A stretch of 64,000 nucleotides of DNA, from the NCBI GenBank assembly GCA_964035575.1, contig OZ037854.1:310001-374000 (forward strand), in the 5' to 3' direction. This document shows, piece after piece, positions 9,886-19,591 of the stretch (within the stretch, counting starts at the first letter, position 1; every line of letters starts with the position of its first letter). The notes beneath the pieces were generated by a model, which did not search any database, was not told the origin of the DNA, and saw only the letters and a program-made list of their open reading frames with translations. Source of the DNA: Rhynchopus sp. YZ270_cl-10. Lineage: Eukaryota; Euglenozoa; Diplonemea; Diplonemida; Diplonemidae. The translations under genes were made by a program, and so were the position numbers.

Positions 9886-12095
9886 ATGTCAGTCATCGAC
9901 GACCACACCCCTACCAGGTCACAACAACGTTCCGCTGCGAGGGGTCTGTACAGTACTACCCCAACCGCACCGACTCCATTGGCGTCTCCTGTGTACCATG
10001 AAACGCCGGTACCTGAGGTGGACGCGGATGGGTTTGCGCCGATTGCGATGGTCCCTGGGGGGAGGTGTTTGGTGCAGGAAGGCCCTGCGGTGACGGTGAA
10101 GCTGTGCCACCGAGCCTCTGGGCTGTGGGTGCGGTTTCCGGAGTCTCGTTGTGCAACCCGGTGTGATTTGACGGCGGACTATGAGAAGGCGTCGGATGTG
10201 TATCTTTGCTATGGGGAGGCTGGGCATGTGGCAGGGTTTGCTTTGCAGTCGTGCAGTGATGGTCGCATGCTTTCCGCGCACAGTAATAGAAGAACCTGGA
10301 GTCCTTCGCCACCTCGTAGCCGTGCGAAAAATGGTCCTCCAGATCCTACTGCGCATATGACAGAGTTGCATTTACATATTCGTAGATTTGGTGCCGCAGA
10401 GCTGGCGGAGTACACTGAACTCAATGAACTCCGTTTTGTTCTTGATAACCAATATGTTGCTTGTCCGGCCCTTCGACACACCCTGCACGTTTCAGTTGCG
10501 GAGGAGAGTAATGAAGTAGAAGATTGTTTGTGGCTGTCGGAGAGTAGGGTGGATGCGCAGGCATGGGATATGTATCAATCCAAGCCAGCGTTGCATCGGT
10601 GTTGCCGATGGTGTGGTCTGTGGTACGACAGTCAAGGGTTCTCACGCTGTCCTATCGCAGCCAACGCACAGCATGACTCATACCTTCTCCCGCAGTATGC
10701 TGACAAAGACCGTCTCCTCCGTGCTGCCGCGACCCAGCACCATACATCCACCCCACAGCGCCTGGAGGGCCGTCTTCTGTCTCACGTATTTTCTTATCTT
10801 GGGGTGCACAGTGTTGTTTCTGTTGCATTGGTTTGTAGGGGTTGGCTTGCGTTGGTGGAAGGACGTTCCACGGCGTGCCCAAGCAATAGGGAGTGGGTCA
10901 TGGCGCAGGGCTTTGTCGCAGCAAGCAGGGAATGTGCAGAGGATGGGTTGGTGCTGCGTGGGCGTCTGCAGAGGCAGGACCGTGTGGCTCGTGTGCTGCG
11001 TCATGCGGCTTTCGCGGCGGCACCCCTTGGATGTGCGGTCATAGCAGGTGAGAGTGAGGGTGGTGTGCACACAGGAGGGCAGCTCTGGGATGAGCAGCAG
11101 TCTGCTGGGTGGCTTTCAAACACTTCGGATGGTGGTGGTGGAGGTGGTGGTGCAGGGCGTCGTGGGCTGCGTGCCAAGTCTGCAGAAGGGCTCTGCCTGG
11201 CAGCGCTGGTCTTCAGCAAAGTGGAAGAAGCGTTGAGGCAGAGTGCATATCCATGCGATGCGGAGACAGTGGATCTCGTGTATGTGGTTTTATTTTTATT
11301 TTCTGAGAGTTGACAATTCAATAAATAATATTGAATTATAGTAGGACGAAACGTCAAATTGGGTTGATTTTTGTACGAGTGTCTTTTTTTTTTGTTTGGG
11401 GATATATCTATCAAGCCTCTATCATCCCCGACAATGCCTTCAGCCGTACAGCTGATTTCTGTGCGATTACCGATTAATGTGAAGCATAGAGAGGCTTAGA
11501 ATCATCTTATAAACCTTTTTCTTTGCGACTATGGTAGGTCAGAGCTGTTAGTATGCATGACACTGAATACATACACCACACAGGGTCGCAAGCTTGTCAC
11601 GGAGCATGACAGTGTTTGACATGGTGAAGTCCTTTGAGCAGCCAGCGAAGTTGCACTCTGCGGTATGGAACTCAACGCTAGCTCCACATCCACATCAATA
11701 ATGCCCCATCACTTTCCACACGCCTGATGGGAGGTTTGGTTTGACCAGTATTTATCACACTTCACCCAAGAGGTTTTACCTGACATTGAATTGAGGTTGT
11801 GCCGTTATTACATCATTAGTACATTTGTTCATTCAGAATACCTTTTATTTGACTAAATCTGCTTCAGTGGTAGGTTTGGTCTCATCTTATTGATTCATCT
11901 CAACCGAGCAAGCTAGAATGCCTCACCTACCACCACCACCACCACCCCCACCAACAGGCATACGTAGCAGCAACCAAGCTCGGCCTCTCTGGCCACACGG
12001 AGGCGCTGGACCACTCACGCACCCCAAGTATGGTACACCCTCCGTCCCCTTCCGCAATTGCGCTGCCAGAGGGGTTTGCGCAGTTCACGGTGTAG
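9886..12095 (+). CDS. F-box-like protein, two exons
   Basis: Exons 9886-11277 and 11958-12095 (509 aa). The intron starts GTGTATG and ends CCACCAACAG; splicing gives ...ETVDL-AYVAATKLGLS... in phase 0 and the second exon keeps biased codons to a stop at 12095. Unspliced, the frame runs into AT-rich sequence and stops at 11313. Residues about 288-325 (LEGRLLSHVFSYLGVHSVVSVALVCRGW, given here by its key pieces L-HVFSYL and VALVCRGW) fit an F-box, which would bind Skp1 and recruit substrates to an SCF ubiquitin ligase. Upstream is a 280-residue region without known fold, containing a CCRWCGLWY...C motif that may bind zinc. The C-terminal part holds a poly-Gly tract. No WD40, LRR or kelch substrate domain is visible, so the target is unknown. 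Confidence 0.75.
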
Positions 12096-12958
12096 ATTGC
12101 TGTGCAACACCCAAAACAAAACCGCAAGGAAGAGTGTTGTCTACGACGAACTGTACAAATTATTGAACATAAAAAAAAAGGGTCGAACGAGAAAAATCCT
12201 GAAAAGGTCGAACATTAGTGTCGATAATTTGTACTCTTTATTTTTCAAATAGTATCCTCCACTATCACTACCACCCCCCCTCCCTACCAGGTGATGTCGA
12301 AGAGTGTTGAAGGGTGTTTTTAGCAAAAAAAAAAAACAAAGAAAATAGTGGAACTCATCTTGTGTCCTGCACTAACCAAAGTTTGCAAAAAAAAGCAAAC
12401 CCCACTGATACCTCCCTGTCTCTGTCTCTGTCTCTGTCTCTGTCTCTGTCTCTGTCTCTGTCTCTGTCTCTGTCTCTGTCTCTGTCTCTGTCTCTGTCTC
12501 TGTCTCTGTCTCTGTCTCTGTCTCTGTCTCTGTCTCTGTCTCTGTCTCTGTCTCTGTCTCTGTCTCTGTCTCTGTCTCTGTCTCTGTCTCTGTCTCTGTC
12601 TCTGTCTCTGTATCCTGACAAAATGAATTGAATGATGCATGTGTACATGAGAGGCACATTCATCTTGCAAGTCTTTCTTTCTTTCCCTTTTTTTTTCTTC
12701 TTTTTTGTTTGTAAAAAGCGCCTCTGAAGCGCGTGTATTAGATACCAGAATTGCAAGGACGCATCCCACCCCTACTATCTACTTTTTTTTTCTTCCACTC
12801 CCTATCCCCCCTCTCCAAACTCTTTGAATTGACCATACACGTTCTTCTCTGGTGTCAATGTACACGAAAGAAATGTTGTATAGTAGAATGTGGTAATTTT
12901 CCAAAAAAAAGCATCTCATATATTCCAGATAAACAAGGGGACAGTTTTTTTTCTCAAA
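12096..12958. repeat. Intergenic with (TCTCTG)n array
   Basis: A hexanucleotide TCTCTG array runs from about 12416 to 12611 (about 32 copies), nearly perfect. It is followed at about 12645-12675 by the dispersed module ATGAGAGGCACATTCATCTTGCAAG and pyrimidine runs. Open frames across the array (Arg-Asp, Thr-Glu or Leu-Ser repeats) are artefacts of the period of six. The last 80 bp precede the eS26 start. Confidence 0.9.
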
Positions 12959-13737
12959 ATGACCATCAAGAGACGCAACCACGGACGTAACAAGAAGGGC
13001 CGTGGACACACCGCCACCGTGCGTTGCAGCAACTGCGCGAAGAAGACCCCGAAGGACAAGGCAGTCAAGCGCTTCATCGTGCGCAACATGGTCGAGCAGG
13101 CCGCCGTCCGTGACCTGAGCGAGGCCTCCGCGATCGCGAACTACAACATCCCCAAGATGTACCTCAAGATCGCGTACTGCATCTCCTGCGCCATCCACTC
13201 CCGCCAGGTGCGTGTGCGCTCCGTGGACCTCCGTAAGGTCCGCGCACCCCCGAGGAAGCAGCAGAGGTATGGAAAATTCAAATTGAAAAGTAGCAACTAC
13301 ACTACTCCAACAATTTCGTCACAAAGAAAAAAAATAAAGTTACTCTTATGGGTTGAGGATGATCTGCGTCTATACCTTCTGTAGTACATAGGCTTCGGCC
13401 GACATTGAGTACAGAACGTTATACCAGTAGGTATAACGTGATTGTCGATACAACAAGAAATAGTGGAGATCATCCTCGGGGGGTCTGCACTAAATGCAAA
13501 GTTTTCAAAAAGGGAGAGAGAACCAAAGCTGTTAAAGGGCTCCAACGGTAATTAAACAATCAACGAAAAACCCTTTTTTTTCCCCTTTTACTTACCTATC
13601 GTAGAGTTACCATTTTTTTTGCAGAATCAGTTGCCTTATTCGTTCTTTAGTGATTCACGTTGATTGAATCGTGAATAAAGTAATGTACATCCATCACATC
13701 TTCCCCCCCTCTCTACAGGCGCCCTGACAACAAGTAG
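12959..13737 (+). CDS. RPS26: 40S ribosomal protein eS26
   Basis: Exons 12959-13266 and 13719-13737 give a 108-aa protein starting [17 protein letters not shown]. eS26 sits at the mRNA exit channel of the small subunit. The zinc-binding pairs VRCSNCAK (CxxC) and YCISCAIHS (CxxC) are both present, and the length matches the family. The first in-frame Met further upstream (12890) would add 23 residues that no eS26 has, so 12959 is chosen. The intron (452 bp, GTATGG...CTCTACAG) splits an Arg codon near the C terminus; the second exon encodes only R-R-P-D-N-K. Codon use is extremely biased towards C/G endings, as expected for a highly expressed gene. Confidence 0.96.
13267..13718 (+). repeat. eS26 intron, a mosaic of dispersed modules
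   Basis: Within this one intron are the end of module 5 (GCAACTACACTACTCCAACA, 13293-13312), a GTTGAGGATGATCTGCGTC piece (13353-13371) also found at 26619-26640, a GTACAGAAC...GTGATTGTCGATAC piece (about 13408-13452) shared with 26147-26190 and 38370-38405, and module 6 (AGTGGAG.TCATCCTCGG, 13462-13510) shared with 37139, 38287, 39485 and 60561. The remainder is homopolymer-rich. Introns assembled from dispersed repeats fit an introner-like origin. Confidence 0.7.
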
Positions 13738-14473
13738 AGGCTGCAAAAAAGACCCGAGAGGGTGAGTTAAAAGAACCACCCTCAAATTAAGGCCTTTTTT
13801 AGCGTTAGTTCCTTCCCAATAAAATGACGCCCCACCCACCCCTTTTCCAAACACCTCCACCGACACACAACAAAAGACCAGCAAAAGACCGGGGGGAGGG
13901 AAAAAAAGATATTTCTTGAAAAAAGTTTTTTTTTTCTGATCCAATAAAAAAAGCGGGTACATCAAAGAAGCTGGTCGAGACAGTCTGTGGGGGGGAAAAG
14001 GGGGAGGGGAAAAAACTGACAGAAATCGACGGCAAATACAGAGGGAAGGAAAGAAAATAATAGCACCCCCCCTCCTACCCCCCTTCCTTTCCCCTAAAAG
14101 CAACACCTATCACAATACAACACCCTCGGGGTTCGATAACCCGGAGTGTCAGCGCCTGCGTTTCAGAGGAGTTTGCACTATCAACTTTTTTTTTTCACAT
14201 ATCAGATGTAAACCACGAAATGGATGGAGGACTGCATGGTTGAGGGTACACCCGGTCATACCAAAGGTACACTGTTCACGAGAAGGGCTTTGTATTTCGA
14301 GATCAACTTTATAGTAGACACCCCGCGTTGTCCGTCAGGAAACGAGGCTTTTTTTGATTTCATTTTCGTGATGAGATCCCCTCACCCCATTCTGGAATAT
14401 TTATGTACTGATGTGCACATTTCAATCTTTTTCTTAACTTTTTTCATTAGAAAAACACACAAGACATAACATA
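13738..14473 (+). repeat. Upstream region with module 2 and module 4
   Basis: At 14120-14190 is module 2 (GTTCGATAACC..GAG..CAGCGCCTGCGT...TTTGCACTATCAACTTTT) and at 14204-14300 module 4 (AGATGTAAACCACGAAATGG...ACTGCATGGTTG...GGTACACTGTTCACGAGA..GGGCTTTGTATTTC). Module 4 recurs just upstream of two other start codons (44479 and 51019). The stretch ends TTTTTTCATTAG 21 bp before the next start codon, so a 5'-UTR intron is plausible but unproven. Confidence 0.55.
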
Positions 14474-17053
14474 ATGGAGGAGACAAAGGAAACCCCTGTT
14501 GAGGTGACGACCGAGGCAGCACCGACCACTGAGGTTGAGGCTGGAGCTGAGGCAGCAGTGGAGGCACCAGCAGAGCCTGCGGCACCTGCTATTGAGCTTG
14601 TCAAGGTCAACGCATCGAAGTCTCTGTCAAACCTGCAGGCCCTTGCCGCGCAGGCGATTGAGGTGGCCGCAGCGTCGCCCTCCATCAAGGAGCAGAAGAA
14701 GAACGCTGCCATCAAGAGGAAGGCCGAGCGTGACACCGTTGTCCAGGCTGAGACAGAAGAGGAGAGAAAAAAGCGTGTGGAGCGTATTGAGCGTTTCGGC
14801 ACTGAAGAGGAGAAGGCGAAGCTCAAGAGGATGGGACGCTTCGGAGTCACAGAGGAGTCCCTGCAGCCCAAGAAGGTGAGGAAGACAGCAGCAGGGCAGA
14901 CTGCAGGGAAGAAGGAGGCAGCAGCAGCAGCGGCGGCACCCGTGCTCTCTGCGGAGGTATGGTGAGTGTTATGTGTAGATGCTGTGGGGAAAATATTTTT
15001 GTGATAATCGTGATGAAGTTTCGCGTTTTTTTTTCTGTAAATGGGTGCTTTTTCAGGGATGAGTTTATTATATCCAGCATATGGGTGAATTTTTTTTGCC
15101 CCCCCCCCGTTTCAAATCACGAAACATTTTTTTTTGGTCCTGGGCTGGACCTTAAATTGCACCCGGGGGTCCGTTCCTCCAGAAACTCTATGAAGGTGTT
15201 GACCGCTCGAACCGATGTCTCCTACCTGAGAGATTACAAAACAGGAGGCGAGGAGGGGTATGCGGGGCGTTTTTGTGCCTTCAGGGTCTTTTTGTTTTTC
15301 AGCAACCCTGCCTCTCCTATATCACCAGTGCATAGCCTTTGTCTTTCTGTTGGGGTATGCGGGACTTCCCCTAGTCCTCAGGGTCTAAACGCCCCTGCCC
15401 TCTTTTATGCAAGTTCACCCTGGCAGGGTATATAAATGCTGGGTCAGGCTGGCCCCCCTATGCTATGATGGGTGCTCGCACCCGGAGCATAAATGGCCAG
15501 CGGTCAGGCCAGAGTCGCTCTACGGAGTCTCTCTGCCACGCCTTTGGGTTACGGTGTGCTGCCTGTAAGGACGTCCATGTATATCCCTAAGAGAAAGGGT
15601 GAGGCCCAACTGTCGGTACAGCATGGGGCGCCAAGAGAGAGATGTTGTGACCCCCGCCCACCCCTTTTTGTGTTTTTGGGTTTCTGCTCTCTTGTGTAGA
15701 CTATCGTGCATCAAGCGTTGGGTGCAGCGAACTGCAGTACCTGTAAGCTCACAACTCTTCAACGGAAGGTGGGCCGCCGGCTGTCGAGCGGTTGTGAACC
15801 GCCCTCGTTCTCTTACGGTACGGGCCAGTCATTAGGTTTCCTTTTTACATCTTCTGTTGTTGGCCGCAGGGTACTTGTGCTTTCATCCGGATGGCTGGCA
15901 TCGTACGTGGGTCAGTCGGAGGTGCCTGCATTAATAACTTCACTTTTTTTTTGGCAAAGACATTTTTCAGCTGGAAAGAAAAAAAAAATTTTTTTTTTCG
16001 AGCACAGGCCCTGTCAGGGGGAAATTTTTTTTTTTTTTTTTTTACTGGGGGGGGCCGAATAGTGGACCCCCCCTGAATAGTAGACCCCCCTTGAATAGTA
16101 GACCCCCCCTGGGAATTCTGGGTTTTTTTAAATTTTTTTTCCTTTGAATAGTGGACCCCCCCTGAGAAATTCTGGGGGAAAATTTTTTTTTCCGCTGAAT
16201 AGTGGACCCCCCCCAGGTTTTCGTTTTTTTTGACTTTTTGCGGAAGTCGCGGAAAAATTTTAGAGGGGATCAACTACAAATTTCAAATTGATTTTTCTTT
16301 CTTTGGATAGATTTTGTGACAAATCTTTCCAAAGAAGCAAAAATCAGTATATTTTGACACACCCTATCAGCCTCATCGACAGGAGGGTTTTAGTAAAAAT
16401 ACAGAAAAAAAATTTTGGGGGGGTCTACTATTTAGGGGGGGTCTACTATTCAACTTGGAAAAAAAAATTTTTTTTTCTGAGACCCCCGATTTATACCCGT
16501 CGGTTCGCCTAATAGTGGACCCGGGGTCTACTATTCGGCCCCCCCCAGTAACCTGAAAATTGTCTTTGCCGCGGAAAAATGTTTCGTGATTTGAAACGGG
16601 GGGGGGGCAAAAAAAAAGCCACCCATATTTTTCATAAAACGTAATTCTGTGTAAAAGTGAGGGTGATTTTCTGTAGAACTGCATGGTTGGGGGTGTTCAC
16701 CCCCGGTACACACCCAGTCATTGTACCAACGTGCACCGATCGTGAGTGGGCTGTTTTATTGCAAAGTTTCTTTTATTTGTGTGACTGAAGGGGGGTGATT
16801 CGGACTTGTTGTGCACTTTTCCGCACTTTTTGTGCCCTTGTTTTAAATGCCTTTTTCGGAAAAAAAAACAAAAACCAAAGCAATACAGAGAGAACCAACC
16901 AATTTTTCGTTTTACAAACATTTAATCAACCCCCATTCAGCCACACCATTTATTGTAATATTTCATCAAACCACACACTCCCCAATATCCGTCTTTCCCC
17001 CGCAGGACCAGGCTGAGAAGGATGCTCGCCTTGCCCGTTTCGCATCGAAATAG
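14474..17053 (+). CDS. THO1/MOS11/CIP29-like mRNA-export protein
   Basis: Exons 14474-14956 and 17006-17053 (176 aa). The diagnostic part is three copies of a basic, ERFG-like motif: RVERIERFGTEEEKAKLKR, MGRFGVTEE and, encoded by the second exon, DARLARFASK. This arrangement is the C-terminal region of yeast Tho1, human SARNP/CIP29 and plant MOS11, which bind RNA and the TREX-linked DEAD-box helicase in the nucleus. The N-terminal SAP domain of Tho1/SARNP is absent; an acidic Ala/Glu/Pro segment replaces it, as in MOS11. Splicing at GCGGAG|GTATGG and CGCAG|GACCAG restores LSAE-DQAEKDARLARF in phase 0, which supports the remote second exon. The intron is 2,049 bp and contains at least four nested repeat elements. 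Confidence 0.8.
15368..15640 (+). repeat. Dispersed repeat with TATA box and hairpin, copy 2
   Basis: Second copy of the family at 3437-3663. Here the TATA motif is GGTATATAAATGC (15428-15440) and the downstream dyad is far better preserved than in copy 1. It lies inside a host intron in the sense orientation. No open frame is associated. Confidence 0.6.
15448..15501 (+). other. 54-nt three-stem hairpin downstream of a TATA box
   Basis: Nested stems can be read directly: GCTGGCC (15448-15454) with GGCCAGC (15495-15501), TATGCT (15459-15464) with AGCATA (15486-15491) and GGGTGC (15470-15475) with GCACCC (15478-15483), closing a TC loop. It starts about 10-20 nt below a TATATAAA box. The position suits a structured transcript start, but no RNA family is recognised. 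Confidence 0.5.
15877..15943 (+). repeat. Module 3 copy in MOS11-like intron
   Basis: TGCTTTCATCCGGATGGCTGG...GTGGGTCAGTCGG.GGTGCCTGCATTAATAACTTC. The same module occurs at 20501-20566 and 48557-48620 (inside an NEMF intron), and more diverged at about 50769-50823. All four are in the plus orientation. Confidence 0.8.
16045..16548. repeat. 504-bp TA-flanked palindromic DNA element (MITE-like)
   Basis: The ends are inverted repeats CTGGGGGGGGCCGAATAGT, 23 of 24 bases alike over the first 24, lying between TA dinucleotides. The interior repeats GAATAGT(G/A)GACCCCCC on one side and its inverse GGGGGGTCTACTATT on the other, so the whole is a large palindrome able to fold back. No transposase is encoded. 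Same end type as 156-271. Confidence 0.75.
16674..16770 (+). repeat. Module 4 copy in MOS11-like intron (diverged)
   Basis: AGAACTGCATGGTTGGGGGTG, CACCCCCGGTACAC, GTCATTGTACCAACGTG and GTGAGTGGGCT match the module 4 order seen at 14204, 29537, 29888, 44479, 48328 and 51019, with the first 20 bp missing. Confidence 0.65.
16777..16948. repeat. TGGTG-family element A, 5-bp target duplication TTTAT
   Basis: Starts TTGTGTGACTGAAGGGGGG and ends CCCCCATTCAGCCACACCA, an inverted pair. It is bounded by TTTAT at 16772-16776 and again at 16949-16953. The interior carries GTGCACTTTTCCGCACTTTTTGTG. This is the clearest small copy of a family with further copies at 37913, 38928 and 56264. Confidence 0.75.
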
Positions 17054-18466
17054 AGTGGGCATGCTCTGGTACGCTTAGATGCCCTCTCCACTCCTTTAGT
17101 GTGCCCTGGGAGGTCCAAGGGGCGAACATAAAATCGGGGGGGAGGGAATTAAATAGTAATGAAGAGAAAAAGAAGAAAATAACGGTAACCACCCACATCC
17201 CCCCCCCCAAGAAAGATAGGTGGGGAAGTACATCCCTTTTTGGGGGTGTGTAGTTATTACAACACTTCCATAAAGATTTCAGAAAAGGAGGCTTTTTTGT
17301 TAAAAAGGGTGTACATAAACGTTTTTTTTATTCTTTCTTTTTTTTTTTTTTGCGAGGGACCTAGAACTCTTGTGGGGGGTGAAAAAAAATGGTGACGCAA
17401 TCCCCCCATTATGCCCAAACCCTTCAGAAATAAGCCCCTTCAAAAAAATAATGTAAAAAAAAAATAAAGTAATATTTCGAATCGAGAAGAAAGCCCCCAA
17501 GTTCTTAGAAAAAAAGGCATAAAAAAGTAAGTGTTTTGATTTTTACTGCTGTTGCAAAATACAGAAAACACAAAAAAAAACCAGTGCCCTGTGTCCGCCA
17601 ATGTACGGTGAGGCGTTTGCACCTTTCGCTGTCTCTTTGTTTTTTTTTCTGCAAAATATAAACAAAGAAGACATGTAATAAATTACAGTAGTAAACCAAT
17701 GTATGGGGATTGGGTGATAGGGGGGGAAAGGGGTTTTTTGGTGGATGGGTTAGGTAAACAAACAAAAACACAAAGACAAGAGGAAAACACAAAAAAAACA
17801 AACATCCATACACGCCCCGGCCCACTTTTTTTTGCTGAATACAAACACGACCAAATGCAAAGAAAAAAAAAGTGAAAAACAAGAAGAAAAAAAAAAACAA
17901 GAACGCGGCAGCAATGCATCCCTTTTAAAAACAAAAAAAGTGTTCTCTTGTTTTTAAAATCCCCCAACAACCTGAACCCTGGAGAGATAAAGGGAAACGT
18001 GACGGGCTGCGCGTGCACTCCTCACAACCTCAGTATTTCATTGTTCCCAAATTCATCATTCCATTGGGTCGATTGAAGTCGGGGTAGGACGCGTCGCCCT
18101 TAAATAGGTGAGCCCGTTGTCCTTTTAGGCAATACGGTATTCAGACCAAATTGAAACAGGGAATCCACTTCTTAAGGGGACTGCGTGCGTTTTTTAGCGG
18201 AAGAGCGAGCCAACAGTGCGGTATCAAAATTCCGCGCAAAGGAGAGATGCATATCTCACGGAAAAATGAGCTCTTTTTTTTTTTTTTGTCGACAATCGCC
18301 TCAAAACCCATTTGGGGCTAACGTCTGTACTCAATGATGTCCAAAGCCTTTGTACTACGCAAGGTTTTGATGTCATTCATACATAAACCCGAGCAGCTTT
18401 TATGAACCTCTCTCTTTGCCTTTTTCCCACCAAAAACATCCCTTTCCAGCCTAATACACAGGGATA
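17054..18466. other. Intergenic region, no gene seen
   Basis: AT-rich with many homopolymers. A module 2 copy lies at about 17582-17640 (GTGCCCTGTGTCCGCCAATG.ACGGTGAGGCGTTTGCACC). Around 18280-18365 is an inverse-orientation relative of the GTCGACAATCG / GTACTCAATG piece present in the eS26 intron. No exon was supported. Confidence 0.5.
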
Positions 18467-19591
18467 ATGGATCCTTCGCTTCCTCTGTGTGGTATTGTAG
18501 GATGGCGGGGTATGGTTGGTAGTGTTCTGATGGGGCGTATGCGTGAGGAGGCTGATTTTGCTCATATTCACACCCGGTTTTACTCTACCAGCAATTCTGG
18601 AGGCAGCGCCCCACCCATGGACCCAGCACACCACCACGACCCGACCCTTGCCGATGCATATGACGTTGCCTCGCTGTCGCAGTGTGACTATGTCATTACC
18701 TGCCAAGGGGGAGACTATACGCATGAGGTTCTGCCAAAGCTGAAGAAGGCGGGGTGGAAAGGGTTTTGGATTGACGCTGCTTCAGCGAAGAGAATGGATG
18801 ACGATACTATCATCGTGTTGGACCCCGTTAATAATGACGCCATTTTAGCTGGCGTCGCTAAAGGGGTTACCGTTTTTGCGGGGGGGAATTGTACGGTGAG
18901 TTTGATGCTGTTGGCGTTGGGGGGGTTGTTTAAAGAAGGTTTGGTGGAGTGGCTTTCATCGATGACTTACCAGGCGGCATCAGGGTCTGGGGCAGGGCAT
19001 ATGCGAGAATTGGTTTCACAAATGGGAGAGATTGCGCACAGTGTTTCTACCGATTTGGACGACCCAAAATCAAACACACTACACCTAGAGGAGAAGACCC
19101 GCAATGCGGAGCTACCCACTGCACTGTGGGGCGCACCGTTAGCAGGATCGTTGCTGCCATGGATTGATGTTGAGGTAGAGGATGGACAGTCCAGAGAGGA
19201 GTGGAAAGGGGAGGTCGAGACGAATAAGATTTTGGGCCTGGAGGGGGAGGAGAAGGTAGCAGTGGATGGGTTGTGTGTGAGGGTTGGGGTGCTGCGGTGT
19301 CATTCTCAGGCGTTTACGATTAAGTTGCGTCGGGCGATATCGGTGGAAGAAGCGGAGAGGTTGATTGGCTCGCACAACGAATGGGTCAAGGTGGTGCCGA
19401 ACACGAAGGAGGACAGCATTCGGGACCTCACACCCGCTGCTGTCACCGGGTCGCTCAACATCCATGTCGGACGCATTCGGAAAATGCGTCAAGGTGACAC
19501 ATACCTCACAGCCTTCACCGTAGGTGATCAGCTCTTATGGGGCGCTGCTGAGCCTCTTCGTCGCACTCTCCGCGTACTTCTCCAGCGTTAA
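18467..19591 (+). CDS. asd: Aspartate-semialdehyde dehydrogenase, proteobacterial type
   Basis: A 374-aa intronless enzyme. It reduces aspartyl phosphate to aspartate semialdehyde with NADPH, the branch point towards threonine, methionine and lysine. Visible motifs: the dinucleotide loop [11 protein letters not shown] (12-22), the TCQGGDYT block (79-85), the nucleophile Cys142 in GGNCTVS, TYQAASG, the [10 protein letters not shown](V)ETNKIL block, the acid-base His279 in [11 protein letters not shown] and the ending [17 protein letters not shown]. Length and motif wording match the Escherichia coli Asd type closely and differ from fungal, plant and archaeal forms. With no intron in an intron-rich genome, lateral transfer from a gammaproteobacterium-like donor is the simplest reading, though ancient. 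Neighbours show no amino-acid pathway clustering. Confidence 0.95.
   Translation: MDPSLPLCGIVGWRGMVGSVLMGRMREEADFAHIHTRFYSTSNSGGSAPPMDPAHHHDPTLADAYDVASLSQCDYVITCQGGDYTHEVLPKLKKAGWKGFWIDAASAKRMDDDTIIVLDPVNNDAILAGVAKGVTVFAGGNCTVSLMLLALGGLFKEGLVEWLSSMTYQAASGSGAGHMRELVSQMGEIAHSVSTDLDDPKSNTLHLEEKTRNAELPTALWGAPLAGSLLPWIDVEVEDGQSREEWKGEVETNKILGLEGEEKVAVDGLCVRVGVLRCHSQAFTIKLRRAISVEEAERLIGSHNEWVKVVPNTKEDSIRDLTPAAVTGSLNIHVGRIRKMRQGDTYLTAFTVGDQLLWGAAEPLRRTLRVLLQR

Larger units (their letters stand above)
15080..16630. repeat. About 1.55-kb inverted-repeat-bounded insertion in the MOS11-like intron
   Basis: The left arm at about 15080-15136 and the right arm at about 16575-16630 are inverted copies with shared core GTTTCAAATCACGAAACATT next to a C/G homopolymer and an ATATGGGTG end. 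About 55 bp of each arm correspond. Between them lie the TATA/hairpin repeat (15368-15640), module 3 (15877-15943) and a complete TA-flanked palindromic element (16045-16548). It is either a composite DNA element or two inverted insertions of one family; target duplications are not clear. Confidence 0.6.

Noticed and set aside
12320-12769. Arg-Asp, Thr-Glu and Leu-Ser repeat frames
   Set aside because: Artefacts of the TCTCTG hexanucleotide array.
14120-14145. GGTTCGATAACCC as a tRNA B-box or T-arm
   Set aside because: It recurs near 37.5 and 55.95 kb as GTTCGATAACC, but no acceptor, D-arm or anticodon arm can be folded around any copy.
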